Of a stretch of 64,000 bases of DNA, positions 38,038-50,800 are shown in pieces. A model generated the notes under the pieces. The model saw nothing but the letters and a program-made list of their open reading frames with translations, was not told where the DNA came from and did no database searches. The stretch comes from Camarhynchus parvulus (Eukaryota; Chordata; Aves; Passeriformes; Thraupidae). The translations under genes were made by a program, and so were the position numbers. The stretch's first letter is position 1. Each line of letters begins with the position of its first letter. The stretch spans positions 58,713,994 to 58,777,993 of the forward strand of contig NC_044571.1 of the NCBI RefSeq assembly GCF_901933205.1. Direction: 5' to 3'.

Positions 38038-41000
38038 GTAAGTAAGAAATATGGTTTCTACTGTCTAATGATCATTGTTCTGAACAATCCTACCATGTAC
38101 CTATTAGCACCATCAAACACTTAGGAGGTATATAAATATACATATATGCTCACACACACAGATATAACTATATGGTAATTCCTAGTCACAAATTTTGTAG
38201 AAATTGGTCTGGAATTAAAAAAAAAAAAAAAAAAGAAGTCAAAATTACTTGGTGTAATACAAACGTACTCATACATGAAGTCACTAGGACTGTATACACA
38301 CACATGCATGTTCAGAGACATAGGATTTGCCTACTTGATAAGCCAAGAATGGAGTAAAGTGCCTCCTTCCAACAGAGCTGCCTGAATGGCATGCAAAAGG
38401 TGCTTACAAACTGGATATACCAAAAAACTAGGAGAGGCTAATCCACTGGACTCTTGCTACAAATTGGCAGGTTATAAATGGTCTGCAAGGGATTCCTTTT
38501 CCTTAACTAAGCTTCTCTGTAAAGAACTGTCGTTTCAGTCTGTCATCATTACTGACCACTGAATGGTCAGCCACCATTCATTAATTTTGGGCTTTTAATT
38601 CCAGACACCAAGAAAAAACGTAGAAGCTGTGTTTCCCTGATATTGCAGCTATTCCCAAGGACTATGTATGGGAAGAAGGAGCATAAGTACCTTCTTATAC
38701 CAAAGGCCAGCTTTGTCCTCCCTAAAGTGCACTAAAGAAAGTGTGATGTTATCCACATTACCTCACTCTTTTTCTTCTGGCCTCTTCTATCTACACATGC
38801 TAACATATAAACAAGAAGGATATAAAGAAAGAGAGAAAGATGCATATTTATTTTCCATTTTCTTGTCTTCATAGCTTTCCAGGAAAAAAAATTCTTTTAC
38901 ATTTCATTTTATTTTCAATCTTTTTCTCAGCTGGGTAGCTGGGATTCCTGCTTATGTAATGAACAGCAATTCAAATTCCACTTCATACTGATACTCTTCT
39001 TCTGATAAATTTCCCTGTTTTCTGATTTATTGGTGTATTCAAACATCCTACTGTTAGGATTGTCTTATATATAGGAAGGAATAATCCCCCATTTGCTGGG
39101 GAAATCAATGTAAAGTCATTTGGTGGCATTTGAGTATGTTAATTTGTGGGGGAATGGATAATTTCATTTTAATACACAAGAATTTACGTACTTTCCTATA
39201 CTTGCATAAAAAATTGTCAAAATCCACTGCAACCAGTAAAAATGGAAGTAAACCTCTAATTTCCCAAAGAAATCTTCAAACATCATGTAGGGAAAGCACA
39301 CTAAGCCCCACAATTCAAATTAATCATAGTTTGTGATTTCTTCAGGCTCATGAACGTGGTGAAAATGCAATATTGTGGGGTGATGTTTGATTTTTTTTCC
39401 CTTAAGAAAAGAAATCAAAGGAAAGTAATAAAAAAAACAAACAATATGACACAACAGAAGTATATTAAAACCCAAATATTTATACAACAGTAACTACAGA
39501 ACCCTCAAACCCCCAAATGTTATTTCAACTAGTACATTCCTTCTGGTGTAGGTAAAGTGTTGCCATTAGTTTGAAGACCTTTGAATAAATCCACATTAGT
39601 GCTGTAGGCATTGCCTTCCTAGTTTAGAAAGTCCTAAATCATGAAGCCTAGGCTTTCCTTTGTACTTCTAACTTTTTTAATTACCTTTCAGGCATAATGA
39701 AATTCTGCTTTTCTTGGAAAGGAACCCAGGAATCTAGGAAAAGAGAGTGTGCTTAAAACTAGAAAACACTCCTGGGGTTTTTTCCCCTCAAAAACACCCA
39801 GCAGCCTATTTTCCATGGCATTTACCTGAAGACAATCCCAATAATGAGCATATTTGCCTTCAAACACAGGCAAGGTGTTGTTCACATCAACACTGTCTAT
39901 GTATATACTTTTGTCCTTTGTTGTCCATTATAAAATAAAGGGAAGAATATTTTTTTAATAGAACATTCTTGAAGATGCAGATTTAAGATAGGGAGACATG
40001 TTTAGAGAGCTCAAATAGCAAGCAGCAACACACTGGTAACTACATTAGAGTGCCTCTTTTCATCTTACCTATGACTTGTGAAGTTACATATCTTTTACTT
40101 CACATCCCTCTGATGCCTTTAAATTCTTCTAATGACTTTTCTCTCATGTTGAATTTCAGTGATAGTAATAACAGAAGCAGAGTATTAATTATCTCAGTTT
40201 TGTCCTAAGTCAATCCAAGATGTCTGGTACAAACTGTTGTCATTAAAGGGGGATTTAGATGTCAGGGCTTTTGAAGCAAGCCTGCAGAACTTGAACTTGA
40301 CGATGTTTCCATGAGGAAATTGTTCAAGACAAGCTAAACCAGAGCTATTGGTGAGATATTTCAGGCCATATCTGTGGACTGAGCTGTGAGGCTGACACGA
40401 TGTTTCACTGGAGTTTTTGAAAGTAACAACTGATTGCAGAGTTTGCAACTCTACCCTCCAGATAAGCTAACCTTGTTCAACATGTGATAATACTGAGACG
40501 AAAGAAATTTATGTCTTCTTCTGGGAAATAATTCCCTGTATATTATATGAATGGGAACCTGTGTGCTTATTTGCACTCAAGCTAAAAAGAGTAACAAAAT
40601 ATATTTTCCATGTTTTGGAAGAATATATTCCAGATTAACAAGAAAGTCATATAGTGGACACCATGAAAAAACATGTGCGTTCTCCTTTTTTTTTTTTTTC
40701 TTTTTTCCTTACTGTTTTTATAGTGATTGACTGAGAACACACGAAGAAAAAGACTCAAGGTCCATAAGAGACAATTTTTGCAAAGCTCTGAGTGTCACTG
40801 TAAGTGACTTACTACATTTCTGTTTTCCAAATAACTTAATTACTACCCACAGATCATAGCAGGAATACAATTCCTTTGCTTGTTTGAATTTACGAGTCCT
40901 TCCCACACAGGCTCGAAAATTATGGCAAGAATTAGGTTATATGAAACTTTGTTCTTCTCTCTTGACAATACCTTCCAGAATACCTTCCCTCAGCTACTAT

Positions 41001-41204
41001 TCAAGACTGTATGGTTTCAACCTACCTGAAAAATTCAGTAAACTTGTCATTGACAGAAAAAATAAAGTTTCGTCTTCCCAGGGAGATACATACACTGCAT
41101 CAATCTGTTTTCACTGTACTTTTAAAAGATCGTTGGAAGCCATTCCTTCAGGACAGGAGGCCATGAGCACAAACTGAAACATTCCATCTGAACAGGAGAA
41201 AATG
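38038..41204. other. AT-rich non-coding DNA, homopolymer runs only
   Basis: An 18-A run at 38,217-38,234 and a 14-T run at 40,686-40,699 are the only clear simple features. No family or exon recognised in the rest. Confidence 0.5.
38217..38234. repeat. poly(A) run, 18 bp
   Basis: Uninterrupted run of A. No retrocopy body could be recognised upstream of it. Confidence 0.95.
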
Positions 41205-41388
41205 CCCTTTTACTGTGAGAGTGACTGAGCACTGTCAGAGAGGTTGTGGAATCTTCTTGGAGACATTTCCCTGCTGGAAATGATTCTGCACAGCTGGCCC
41301 TGGATGACCCTGCTTGAGCAGGAGGATTGGACTGGATGATTTCCACAGGTGCCTTCCAACCTCAGCTGCTCTGTAATTCTGTGAAAAT
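41205..41388 (+). mobile_element. CR1 LINE 3' UTR fragment
   Basis: The plus strand shows TTTTACTGTGAGAGTGACTG, GAGAGGTTGTGGAATCTTCT, GACCCTGCTTGAGCAGGAGG, ATTGGACTGGATGATTTCCA, and CAGGTGCCTTCCAACCTCAG, then a terminal TGTAATTCTGTGAAA. This is the standard end of one CR1 subgroup. It is a short, 5'-truncated, non-coding copy. The antisense ORF here (41,122-41,346) is its shadow. Confidence 0.93.
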
Positions 41389-43380
41389 CTTCAGAGATTC
41401 GCTAATGATGATACAGTATCGATGTGTAGCTGGAAAAATAGCAACTTCTGCAGAAATAACAACCTAGCAGAATTCTTGTTAAGGATATAACTCTTAAAGG
41501 CAATGTCCTTGTCCTCTGCTCTTTAGAAGATGTGGTGGATACCTCTCCCTACAAATTACCTCAATCCCTCTTTGGACGTAACATTATCGGTTTCTTTGGC
41601 GTCACTCCCAATATTCATCAAGATTTAGTACAATTTCAGTAGCTCCCTCATCTGGACAATGTGGATGAGGGTACTCAGATGCCTATTTAAAAGTGCTCAA
41701 AGATTTGTGGATGCAAAGCACATGAAAAAAGGAGACACCTTTCTTGCTAGAATTCTAAAACTAAGCAAAGCTTTTAATTCTTTATTTTCAAATTCAGTTC
41801 TAAAACTTCCTGCATTTATATTGCAGAAATCAAATCACACCTATCAGAAACTTCAAAGTTACATATATTTTATATTAGCCATTAGCCTGGTAAGCAATAT
41901 TCTGCAGAGTTTGCTCTGATTCCATTCCAAACAGCAAACCTCATTAGCTACAATGTTTTGATGTGCTTTTATCCTTCATTAGTATTTTGGAGCTTTTTTC
42001 CCTCTTCACTTTACCTCTTTATACCAAAGCATCTCACTCTCTTCTAATTTATGTGTAGTTGTGCCCAGCCTCAAAATGTCATTAAGTTGATAGGTCACAC
42101 TTTAAATTAAGTTTGTCATATAAAAGTGTAATTTAGATCCAATAAAACAGTTATTACCACTTTTAATTAGGAAAAGTGGGAGTCGGGTCTGTCTGAGAGA
42201 CATTCTTAGACATAACCACGCAGAGAGCCAGGCTGCAGGTTTTTTCATTTGAGTGGAATCACTGATTATTGCAGCAGCCCTATTCAAATTCAGCTGAGGG
42301 TGCATTCGTCTGTCAGCAGAACAAAACTCAATTAAGAAAAGAAAGATATTTGGAAATTACAGTTTCAAGTGTTCATTGGATCTCGGGTTTTAGTTGATTG
42401 CAATGGTGCTGTCTCAGATTTAATAAATGTGCAGTGTCCCCCTTGCAAGTGGTTACAGATGCATTCTTGCAACATCCAAGATCATGAAATCAGGATGAAG
42501 GCTAATATTGATCCACCTAAAATCAATGGATTTTTTTTCCTCTGATTGGTTAGTAACACTTGTCACACCCTGAGCAACAACTTATTATCTGTTCATACCT
42601 GCCAATTTAGAAAGTACAGGCAAATACAGCAATAATTTACAGTCATTTTCGAAGGGAGATACATCTGAAACAGAAAACTTAAGTTCTGTGTGGTCTAAAG
42701 CTGGATATGTAGGATATAACACAGGATATAAATGTGCAATTTGCAAAATATCTGCACTTGACAAGTCTGCTTCTGCTGAATGTTACTGCTCCTCTCCATT
42801 TTATCAACAGTAAATACATTGCCTGCTTATCAAAGAAGCTAATAAAATATCTTTGGAAGTTCAATAATCATAAAGTGACACTTTTTATTTGAGAGACTAG
42901 TTCTAGTAACAAGTGCACAGATTGTAGGTTAGTGGAGCTGTACTGAGTTTAAGAGTATTACAGCAGTGACAAAGAGGAATCAGGCCTCTGGCATGGATTC
43001 ATCTGCAATTTTAAACCCTCACTAAGATGGGTTTTTTTACATGCAGTGTCTTTTACACAAAAGTACAGATGTGCTTGTGGCTGCAGAACTAGGATACCCT
43101 CTTTCACCAGAAAACTAAATGGCAAAATATAGAAAAGAGCATCAGTGGGAAAATAAACAATCCTCTATCTAAAAGCAAATACATATCTAACGTGAAAAAC
43201 TGTGACATTTATCTTAAAATATAGAGGTTAACTGTTTTATTTAATAATGCTATCTGGAGCTGTCTTCACAATTGTAAGGCATGCACAATATCCCACCTTT
43301 TTACAACACATTTTACTAGATCATTTAACTTTTTGGGGTTTTTGCTGCAAATTTTATATATAGAGAGACAGATAGGTAGC
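41389..43380. other. non-coding DNA with a candidate conserved segment at about 42,070-42,540
   Basis: No repeats recognised. About 42,070-42,540 is compact, lacks homopolymers for most of its length, and has several TAAT/ATTA cores and CCAAT/ATTGG boxes. This is the appearance of a conserved regulatory element, but conservation cannot be tested here. Confidence 0.35.
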
Positions 43381-43430
43381 TGTATACATACATATATGCA
43401 CACATACATACACACATACATATACACATG
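43381..43430. repeat. (CATA)/(CA) microsatellite, 50-bp alternating pyrimidine-purine run
   Basis: Mixed CATA, CACA and TATA units. Every base from 43,381 to 43,430 alternates pyrimidine then purine, giving a second Z-DNA-prone tract in the window. Confidence 0.93.
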
Positions 43431-45879
43431 ACTACACAGTCAGAGGGACTTTGCAAGAGAGCACTTTCCAGAGTCATTACATTTTCAAAGGACTGAGTGT
43501 TAAATGTCAGTATTTTGAAAAACTAGGTATATTTTGTATATCTTTAGTCACCAGATATTCTTGTTATCTCATATTTTCCATACAGCTGTTCCTTAAAGTA
43601 TTAGAGTGGCAAGGTTATGTGCTGTAGTAGTTCATCAGTAAGGGGAAGTGATCAGCTCACCTCTGTAATTGCTTTTCTAGAGCTCCAGGCATAGATTTGC
43701 CATGAACCTTTAATTCCCTCTCGTATACCACCTACTACATCTTGTCTCCTGCTCTGTTCCTATGGCATAGGTACAATTCATTTTCCCAGCATTTTGTTGC
43801 AACATCAGCCTGGCTCCACAGTCTTATATGCTGGATGCAATAAATCACCCACAAGCAGAATTTCCCAAGAGTCTAGGATAGATTGCTTTTTTCAAAGTTA
43901 AACTTCATGTTGTCCTCTTGCCTAATATATGCCCTGATATTGAGAAACTCCCCTTTCACAGAACCACCTTCAGTTCAACCACTAAAGACTGTTTGCATCT
44001 TCCACTGCATTTGTTGAGCAAAACACCAAAGATTTGCCTCTTCTAATGAACCCTATTATACTGATCTTGAGAATAGCCAAGAAATGAACCCCAGGGACAA
44101 ACGTAAGACTAAAGTAAGCATTTAGTGATATCTTTCTAGTCTTCATCTCTTTGTGTCTTGAAAAGCATTCCTTCTTAGATTTGTAGATAATATGTTCTCC
44201 TTACTTTATTTATATCTTTATATTTTTTTACTATTTGTTCAATCACTTTTTTAAACTATTTATGTTTTCAACATCTGTAGACTATGTTAGTGGTTTAAAA
44301 CTAAACAGAGCCAGAAAATATTCCCAAACTGGAACTACATCATCTGCTAAACTGTTACAACAGTTGCTAGCACAGTTTTGGCTTGTACCATCTAGAGTTC
44401 TTTCAAATAATTCCCAGGCACAATTTGGGAGTTAGGCACAAGCTAACTATTCTAAAGCTAGGCCATTCCCAAGAGGTAGTTTGGATGCAGTTATTCTGTC
44501 TTGGAGGCTACAAGACTTCAGTGCAAATACTAGCTGTTCCTTGCCAGTTAGCCTCAGTGCCAGAAAATTACAATCTAAATGTATCTATATCTAGCATGTC
44601 TAGTCTGGACTTCTAAATATAGCAAAAAATTATCCAGTTTACTCCCGATTTGTACTAAAACCAATGTTTTCAGACCATTCCTAATCTACTACCACATAAC
44701 TTTTTCATTTCACATTCCCTAATTCTTGTTTATTTACCTTGTTCATGTAATTGCTAAGCCACATAACCAGAAGCATAAAATAGCTTCAGTATTAAGAAAC
44801 AATCTAAGGGCCAGATCTGAGGCTAATGTAGCAGAAAACTAAAGCCAGATGAGGTGTCTTTACTTAAATGTGGTGATTTACTAAATTATTATTTTTAGTA
44901 AAAATGTATTGAGAAAGTGTTCAGATGTGTAGCGTTTAAGTATGTATATAGTATATCAGGAATAAACAATTAAATTTATTAAAAGACAATGTAATTGCCT
45001 GAGAAGTGGAGTGTCTGTGTCTTTAAAAGCATGCTAGCATACTGCTATATCTGGTAACTAAGTTAGGAAATATTTGGAATATTTTATTAAAAATATGCTT
45101 TCTGAAATTCAGCTGTCAGATATATTAATTTGGAGGACAGCCAGGTTCTCTGATCCTATTAACCACATTTGAAAACCCTCATATGTCTGGAAAAATATAA
45201 TATCCATTCCACATTTCAGAATAGCAATAATGGAACTCAGTGAGTAATTCACAATGGAAGAATTGCAAAGCCTTCACTGGACCGGCATGCGCCAGGGGAC
45301 AAGGGTAACCTGGTAACGTTGGCCTGATAATTCTGAGGACCCCACACTCTCCCACAGCTGGGACTTTGATTCACTCAGAAGCTTTGAGCCAAGACCTCTC
45401 TGTTGATCATTGTGTGATGAATCCCCAGCATGGGAATTCTTCTTGAACTGCTGAAGAGTCACCGGTTGCCCACCATGTTCAAAAATTCACACTTCACATT
45501 ATCATAAAAAAACTAAAAAAGCCTGTCTATGGTCTGGATGAGAATATTAACAAACCCACACTCTTATGACAGGGCTGTATTCATCACAAGGTCTTTCTTT
45601 CTGCTGTTCTGGTCTGTATGGAGAAAAGAGATAGTATTTTTTATTAGACACAAATTATAGAATTAAATAAGGATGTTTCTAAGAGTAGTAATTTTTAATG
45701 TATTTCTCATCAGTTTTCAGTTCTACTATGGTGAGGTCAAAGTCTATACCAGACTGTTCTAATGCCAGAAACGGCCAATAGATAATTAGCTAACTGTACA
45801 TTAAAAATAATCACCTCTCTGTTGAGTCCAATAGCATGTATGTGGCTTGAGTTAATAAAGTGACATCTACAAAACAACC
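43431..45879. other. non-coding DNA, nothing assigned
   Basis: About 45,270-45,480 is GC-richer than its surroundings and holds a 62-codon minus-strand ORF of unknown nature. It lies just upstream of an ERVL-type LTR, but I could not identify it as retroviral coding sequence. Confidence 0.4.
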
Positions 45880-46284
45880 AGTCTTTATATGGGGACAAAC
45901 AAAGAGAGAAAGGATTCACAAATTCTCAGAGCATGAGAGATCACAGCAGCCGCTCCCCATCCCTCTGCACCACTCAGGGGAGGAGGTAGACAATTTGTCA
46001 GTGAAGCTGAGCCTAGGAAGAAGGCAGGGGTGGGAGAAGGTGTTTTAAGATTTGGAGTTATTTTTCACTACCCTATTCTGATTTGATTGATAACAAAAGA
46101 AATTAATTTTCTCCAAGCCAAGTCTGTTTTTTACCATGACTGTAACTAGTGAGTGATTTCTCCCTGTCCTTATCTTGATCCATAAGCCTTTCATTACATT
46201 ATCTCTTCTCTGTACAGCTGTGGAGGGGAAAGTTAGAGTGGATTTGGTGGGCAACTGATGTCCAGACATGGTCACCCCACCACA
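45880..46284 (+). mobile_element. ERVL-type LTR fragment, 3' portion
   Basis: This matches the 3' part of a long LTR widespread in birds. The recognisable order is CCGCTCCCCATCCCTCTGCA, a GGGGAGGAGGTAGA block, GAGCCTAGGAAGAAGGCAGG, and AGGTGTTTTAAGATTTGGAG. It continues with CTACCCTATTCTGATTTGAT, GAGTGATTTCTCCCTGTCCT, and TGGTGGGCAACTGATGTCC, ending at a CCCCACCACA terminus at 46,284. That CA end fits the family. The left boundary is approximate, since homology fades around 45,880, and the U3 part is missing. The poly(A) signal region is degraded. The element is non-coding, and the ORFs across it are incidental. Confidence 0.85.
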
Positions 46285-47439
46285 CTGACACCCATAAACC
46301 AAACCATGAAAGACTCTGATCTTGTGACTTCAGAAGGATTGTGTGAAAGTAGAAACAGAGTTGCTCAAAATTAAAAAAAAAAAAAGAAGAAAAGAAAGAA
46401 GTTCACACATTCAAGCACAAATATCTTCAATAATTAGCAATAACAGCAAGGGGAACACAATTACAGGCAGACTAAATTGCTTTTTATTTAAATGTTCTCT
46501 TTTTAAAATGTATCCCAGTGTGAAAGTCCCTCTTTAAATTAGTGAGAGCATGCATAATCTCAATGTCTCCACTGGGGGTTGTAAGAATATATGTCCTCTC
46601 ACTTGCTTAGTTGCGCATTTAGGGGATTAGAAGAAAATTATACAGCCCTGGGTACTTTATAATGACAGATATCAATAGTAATTTAGCTAATTGAGTGTAT
46701 TCCAGCTTTATTTTAATTTACTGGTGTTTTTCATTTTATTCTTTGTTATTTAGTTCTGCCTGAGTATTCCACTACAACTATAAGCCTTGACCCTGCAAAC
46801 TCTTGCTCATAGAAATAGACTTTTCTTCCCATATCAAGAAGGAATTTTACAAGTAGATCTGTAACCATTAAAGGACACTTAAAAAACTAGGGCAAAGAAA
46901 TGCCTATCTCAGTTTCTAAAACTTTTTTAATCTACCAAGAAAATAAATCCAAGAAATACTTCTGTACAAAAGAGAAAGTTTTTTAAAACATAAGCAATTT
47001 CAATTTTGTTTATATCATTCAACTTTGTGCTCTATTTTCGGTAAAACACAAAATTAAACATGAGTGAAAATATCATTGAACTTTCAAATTTGTAAGTACT
47101 TGATGGAATATACTGAAATTTACTGGTTTTGCCAAGTTCTGACCAAAACGAAAAAATCACTCTGCTTGGAGAAAATTTGTCATGTTTTACTGAATATTCT
47201 GAGCATGCTACAAACTCATCCGAAGGTAATAATAAAATCTAAGCAAAACTACTACCAGTTTGTAGGACAGGGGTAAGGTTTAAAAAGTGAAGCCAAAAAT
47301 TTATCTTTGTATTTTCTGGAAGGATTAACTTCTGTAATTCCCATACAGTATGAGAAAGACTGTCTCTTGCTATAGCTGCCCTTGCTACAAGATCACTGTA
47401 TTTCAAAACTGTCACAGTATTTAAGACAGTGATGTACTA
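46285..47439. other. AT-rich DNA between two ERVL-type LTR fragments
   Basis: About 1.15 kb separating two LTR pieces of the same orientation. It contains a 13-A run at about 46,373-46,385 followed by AAG repeats. I see no gag, pol or env sequence in it, so it is not an obvious proviral interior. About 46,600-46,790 has several TAAT-rich words. Confidence 0.45.
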
Positions 47440-47850
47440 TTGTGACTTGGATAGGGTTCATTTTCTTCATGGAAGATTATATCATGCTATTTTTTGGATT
47501 TGTGTTGAAAACAGTGTTACTAACATAGGGATGTTTTAACTATCATTGAGCAGTGCTTACACAGCGTCAAGGCCTTTGTGGTTTCTCAACCTCTCCCGAT
47601 AGGGAGGAGGCTGAGGGTGCACAAGTGGGAGGGGACACAGTTGGGACAATCGACTACAGCTGGCCAAAGTGATATTCCAGATCATATCACAACATGCTCG
47701 GCAAGAAAATCTGCAAGGAAGAAGGAGAAAGGGGGAGAAATTTGGAGTGATAGCATTTATCTTCCCAGTATGTTGCATGTGAACATGATGGAGCTTTCCT
47801 GGAGACGGACAAGCACTTACCCATCCACACCATGTGCTAGAAAGCAACCC
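47440..47850 (+). mobile_element. ERVL-type LTR fragment, 5' (U3) portion
   Basis: The recognisable order on the plus strand is TGTGACTTGGATAGGGTTCA at the start, then CATTTTCTTCATGG, TTTTGGATTTGTGTTGAAAA, GAGCAGTGCTTACACAGCGT, and CAAGTGGGAGGGGACACAG. It continues with AGTGATATTCCAGATCATAT, ACATGCTCGGCAA, and TGGAGCTTTCCTGGAGACGG. These follow the U3-to-R order of an avian ERVL-class LTR whose usual copies have a TATA-box segment after the ATGCTCAG word. Homology ends near 47,850, before the polyadenylation region, so the copy is truncated on its 3' side. The start near 47,440 looks like the true TG end. The ORFs on both strands (47,557-47,973) are chance translations of the LTR. Confidence 0.85.
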
Positions 47851-50800
47851 ATTGCCCGTTTTTTGGTAATCTTTTACTTCCATTTGCAATGTAATCCAGA
47901 GAAAATAGCCCATACCAAAATTATAGAATTTTCTTTAATAACTGAAAAGGATGTAGGTCAATCTCCTCACTGATAATACTAAACTAAAGAACTAAATTGC
48001 ATTGGGGGTTTTGGATGTACCCTCTGCAATCAATATTTTTAGCTTTCTCTTTTGCAAGGTGGAAGACATATTTCTTATTGTGATTAAAGTGCTTCCCAAA
48101 AGTATTCCAAAACTAGAATTGCAAATATGCTTTGGTGGTGCTTCAGGTTGTTTGTTTTATTTGCAAAGCCTGACCTCCCAGTCATAGCAGTCACCTTTCC
48201 CTGGGTCTGCATATAAAATCACATCTTTTCAGCCTGGGATTGCTGCAGCAGAAGACACTGAACACATCCATGATGTGATCCCCAGTGGTCATGTTAGTCT
48301 AAAAAATGCACAACCCTTGGCAGGCCAAAAAATCCTGCTACTCTAACATTGCACTGTTTATTTTACTGAAAAACACTTTCTGTTTGAAAGTTGGATACAC
48401 TGCACTTTTTGTTCTACTAAAAGACTGACAAGGACTGAATTTTAGAAGTGTGTTTATAGTTTAAATTAGACCATATCCTAACACATCTTTGCTAATAGAC
48501 ATTAGCAATTAAAATAACTTTATAGATATGTACTCCCTGTAGAAAATAATGGGTGGAAACCACACTTATTCAAAATCTTTTTAATATAATGATAAATACA
48601 AATCCTATGGGGCAGAAACATGCAAAATGGAAATTGTCATAATAGAAGCCTAGAGCTGGCAATATTAAAAATATAGGTAATTTTGCCCTGGAAAGTCCAG
48701 GACATACCTTGGAATTTTACCAAAGTTTCTAAAAAGTCCTTTAAGTACTGTTTTTCCTGAGTCTTACTGAGTTTTGGAGGATCAGCTTTTTTGAGTTGGT
48801 GTAAAACTGTTAAAATATTAACATTAATAACCTGACACCACAATACATTTCACCAATCTAACACTGTAGGCCTCAAGAGACAAAAAAAAAAAAAAGGCAG
48901 TAGCTTTGAGGATAACATTTCTCCTTCTGTGGACTATACTGGAAGGGAAAACAACAAGGGAGTTCATTTTGAGACCCAAAGAATTTTTTGTTGCAGGATG
49001 GAAAGTTGATGTAGCCTTTTAGACCATAGTCCAGTTACACACTGAGCAGCCTGGCCCTCAAATCCATGAGAACTCCGTGCAGTGTAGGCATGTAGTTCAT
49101 GTAGTTCATCCATCAGTACATGATCGTTTCCTACAGTATATTCTTCAGTGCTCTATCCAGTACAGTGTTAAATTATTCACATGATGGGCTCCCAATACCT
49201 CCTCAGGGAGATTACTATGGACTAATAGTCCTCGCAGGAAGTTTCATTGATGTAAAACCTGCACTTTTCTTGGCTCATTTCCATTCAGGAGTTCCTAGTT
49301 ATGTTCCCTTGGACCTCTCTAAGCAAATCCTGTGCGTTTTAGGTGTTTACACAAGGCAATTGCCTACAGACAGATATTGCATCCTCTAGTAACCTGTGTC
49401 TGGCCAGCGATACCCACTCTCTCATTTTTTACTCTTTCTTCATAATCTGTCTTCCTCAGTGTATTTTTCTGTTGAGTTTCTTGACATGATAATTAGTTGT
49501 AGATTGGTGGATTAACAGCTCTCCTGGAATCACCTGCTTTAATATGTTAAATATATGGACTAATGACTAACTCAAAAATCTACTTTCTTGAATACTTATT
49601 TTATCATCCAGCATCAAGGATGTTTTGAAAAATTGATGTTCTTAGTGAAAACATACCAAAAGTTGAAAACTGAAGTCTCAATGATCTAATGACTCTCTCT
49701 CTTAGCATCAATCTTCTGCCATTAATTTTCTGAAACATACCATATTGACAAGCATGTCCACAAGTTGTTTAGCTGTGACCTGCCACTAGTATTCAGTTGT
49801 TCATGCCAAACGGGAGCATACAATGTGACTAGAAGTCCCCTGAAATATTGCTGAAGGTTGTTCTCTGAGGCATATGCTTGTGCTTGACTGTCCTACATAT
49901 TTCAGCCTTGTGTACTATGGAATTCCATTGATTCTTTCCTTATTTTTAAGACCTTTATGAGATGAAAATTCAAACCAAAATTCAAATTCTTCCTGAGTAA
50001 TGCAAAACAACAAAAATCTAACAACTCTGAATGCATAATTCACAGGTGTACTGTAATTAATAGGAATATTTAGGAATAATTATATGTGATTCTCCTTTTC
50101 TTTCAGTGTAAGCTTTTATAAGCTATGGAATTAAGTCCCTAGCAGCACCTTCCAGCTTAGTGACTTTGGTGAACATAAGAGGGATAATTTTATTATTTAA
50201 ATCATTATAAAGATAAATTATTTCTTTTATTAGTAAGAAATATAGAATTTTTAAGGAAATAGAGCAATGAGTTTTCTCCTGTCTTTTTAGAGTTTTCAAT
50301 CTTTCCACCAAGTTTCAGTTTACAGCATATAGTTATAATTCCTGCTAATGTTTTGTCCCAACAATTAAAAATGCACTGAAAATAAAGCATGTGGATAATT
50401 AAAATCGACTGAGATTTTCTGCATTTCTAATTCGGATGCAAATTTTAATGAAAAAAAATATTTCCAGGGACACTGGAGGACATTTAAATCACTATTTTAG
50501 ACCCTCAGAACAGACATTTACGTTAGTATAAGTGTTCAGGTTGAGTGCAGAGCAAATGGAGACTTTCAGCTATTGAAGACCTCCATTACTCTTTGGTGAC
50601 GTGCAATGAAGAAAAATGATCTAATTTTGGTACTTCTGCTAAATAATTTATAAACATCTAATAATTATGAGCTTCATATTTAGGACTGCTTTATTAGTCT
50701 AAAACCAGTGTACATGACCTCCAGGTGATATAACCTGAAGTCAGTTTGAACAATGCAGTCACCACTATGGCCAGGGCATCAGAAGTCAAAAAACTTCAGG

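Noticed and set aside
45274..45462. Possible retroviral coding remnant upstream of the ERVL-type LTR
   Set aside because: The 62-codon minus-strand ORF has no recognisable protease, polymerase or integrase motif and its strand is opposite to the LTR.
47557..47973. ORFs of 118 and 131 codons on opposite strands
   Set aside because: They lie on an ERVL-type LTR, which is non-coding, and run past its edge without a recognisable domain.
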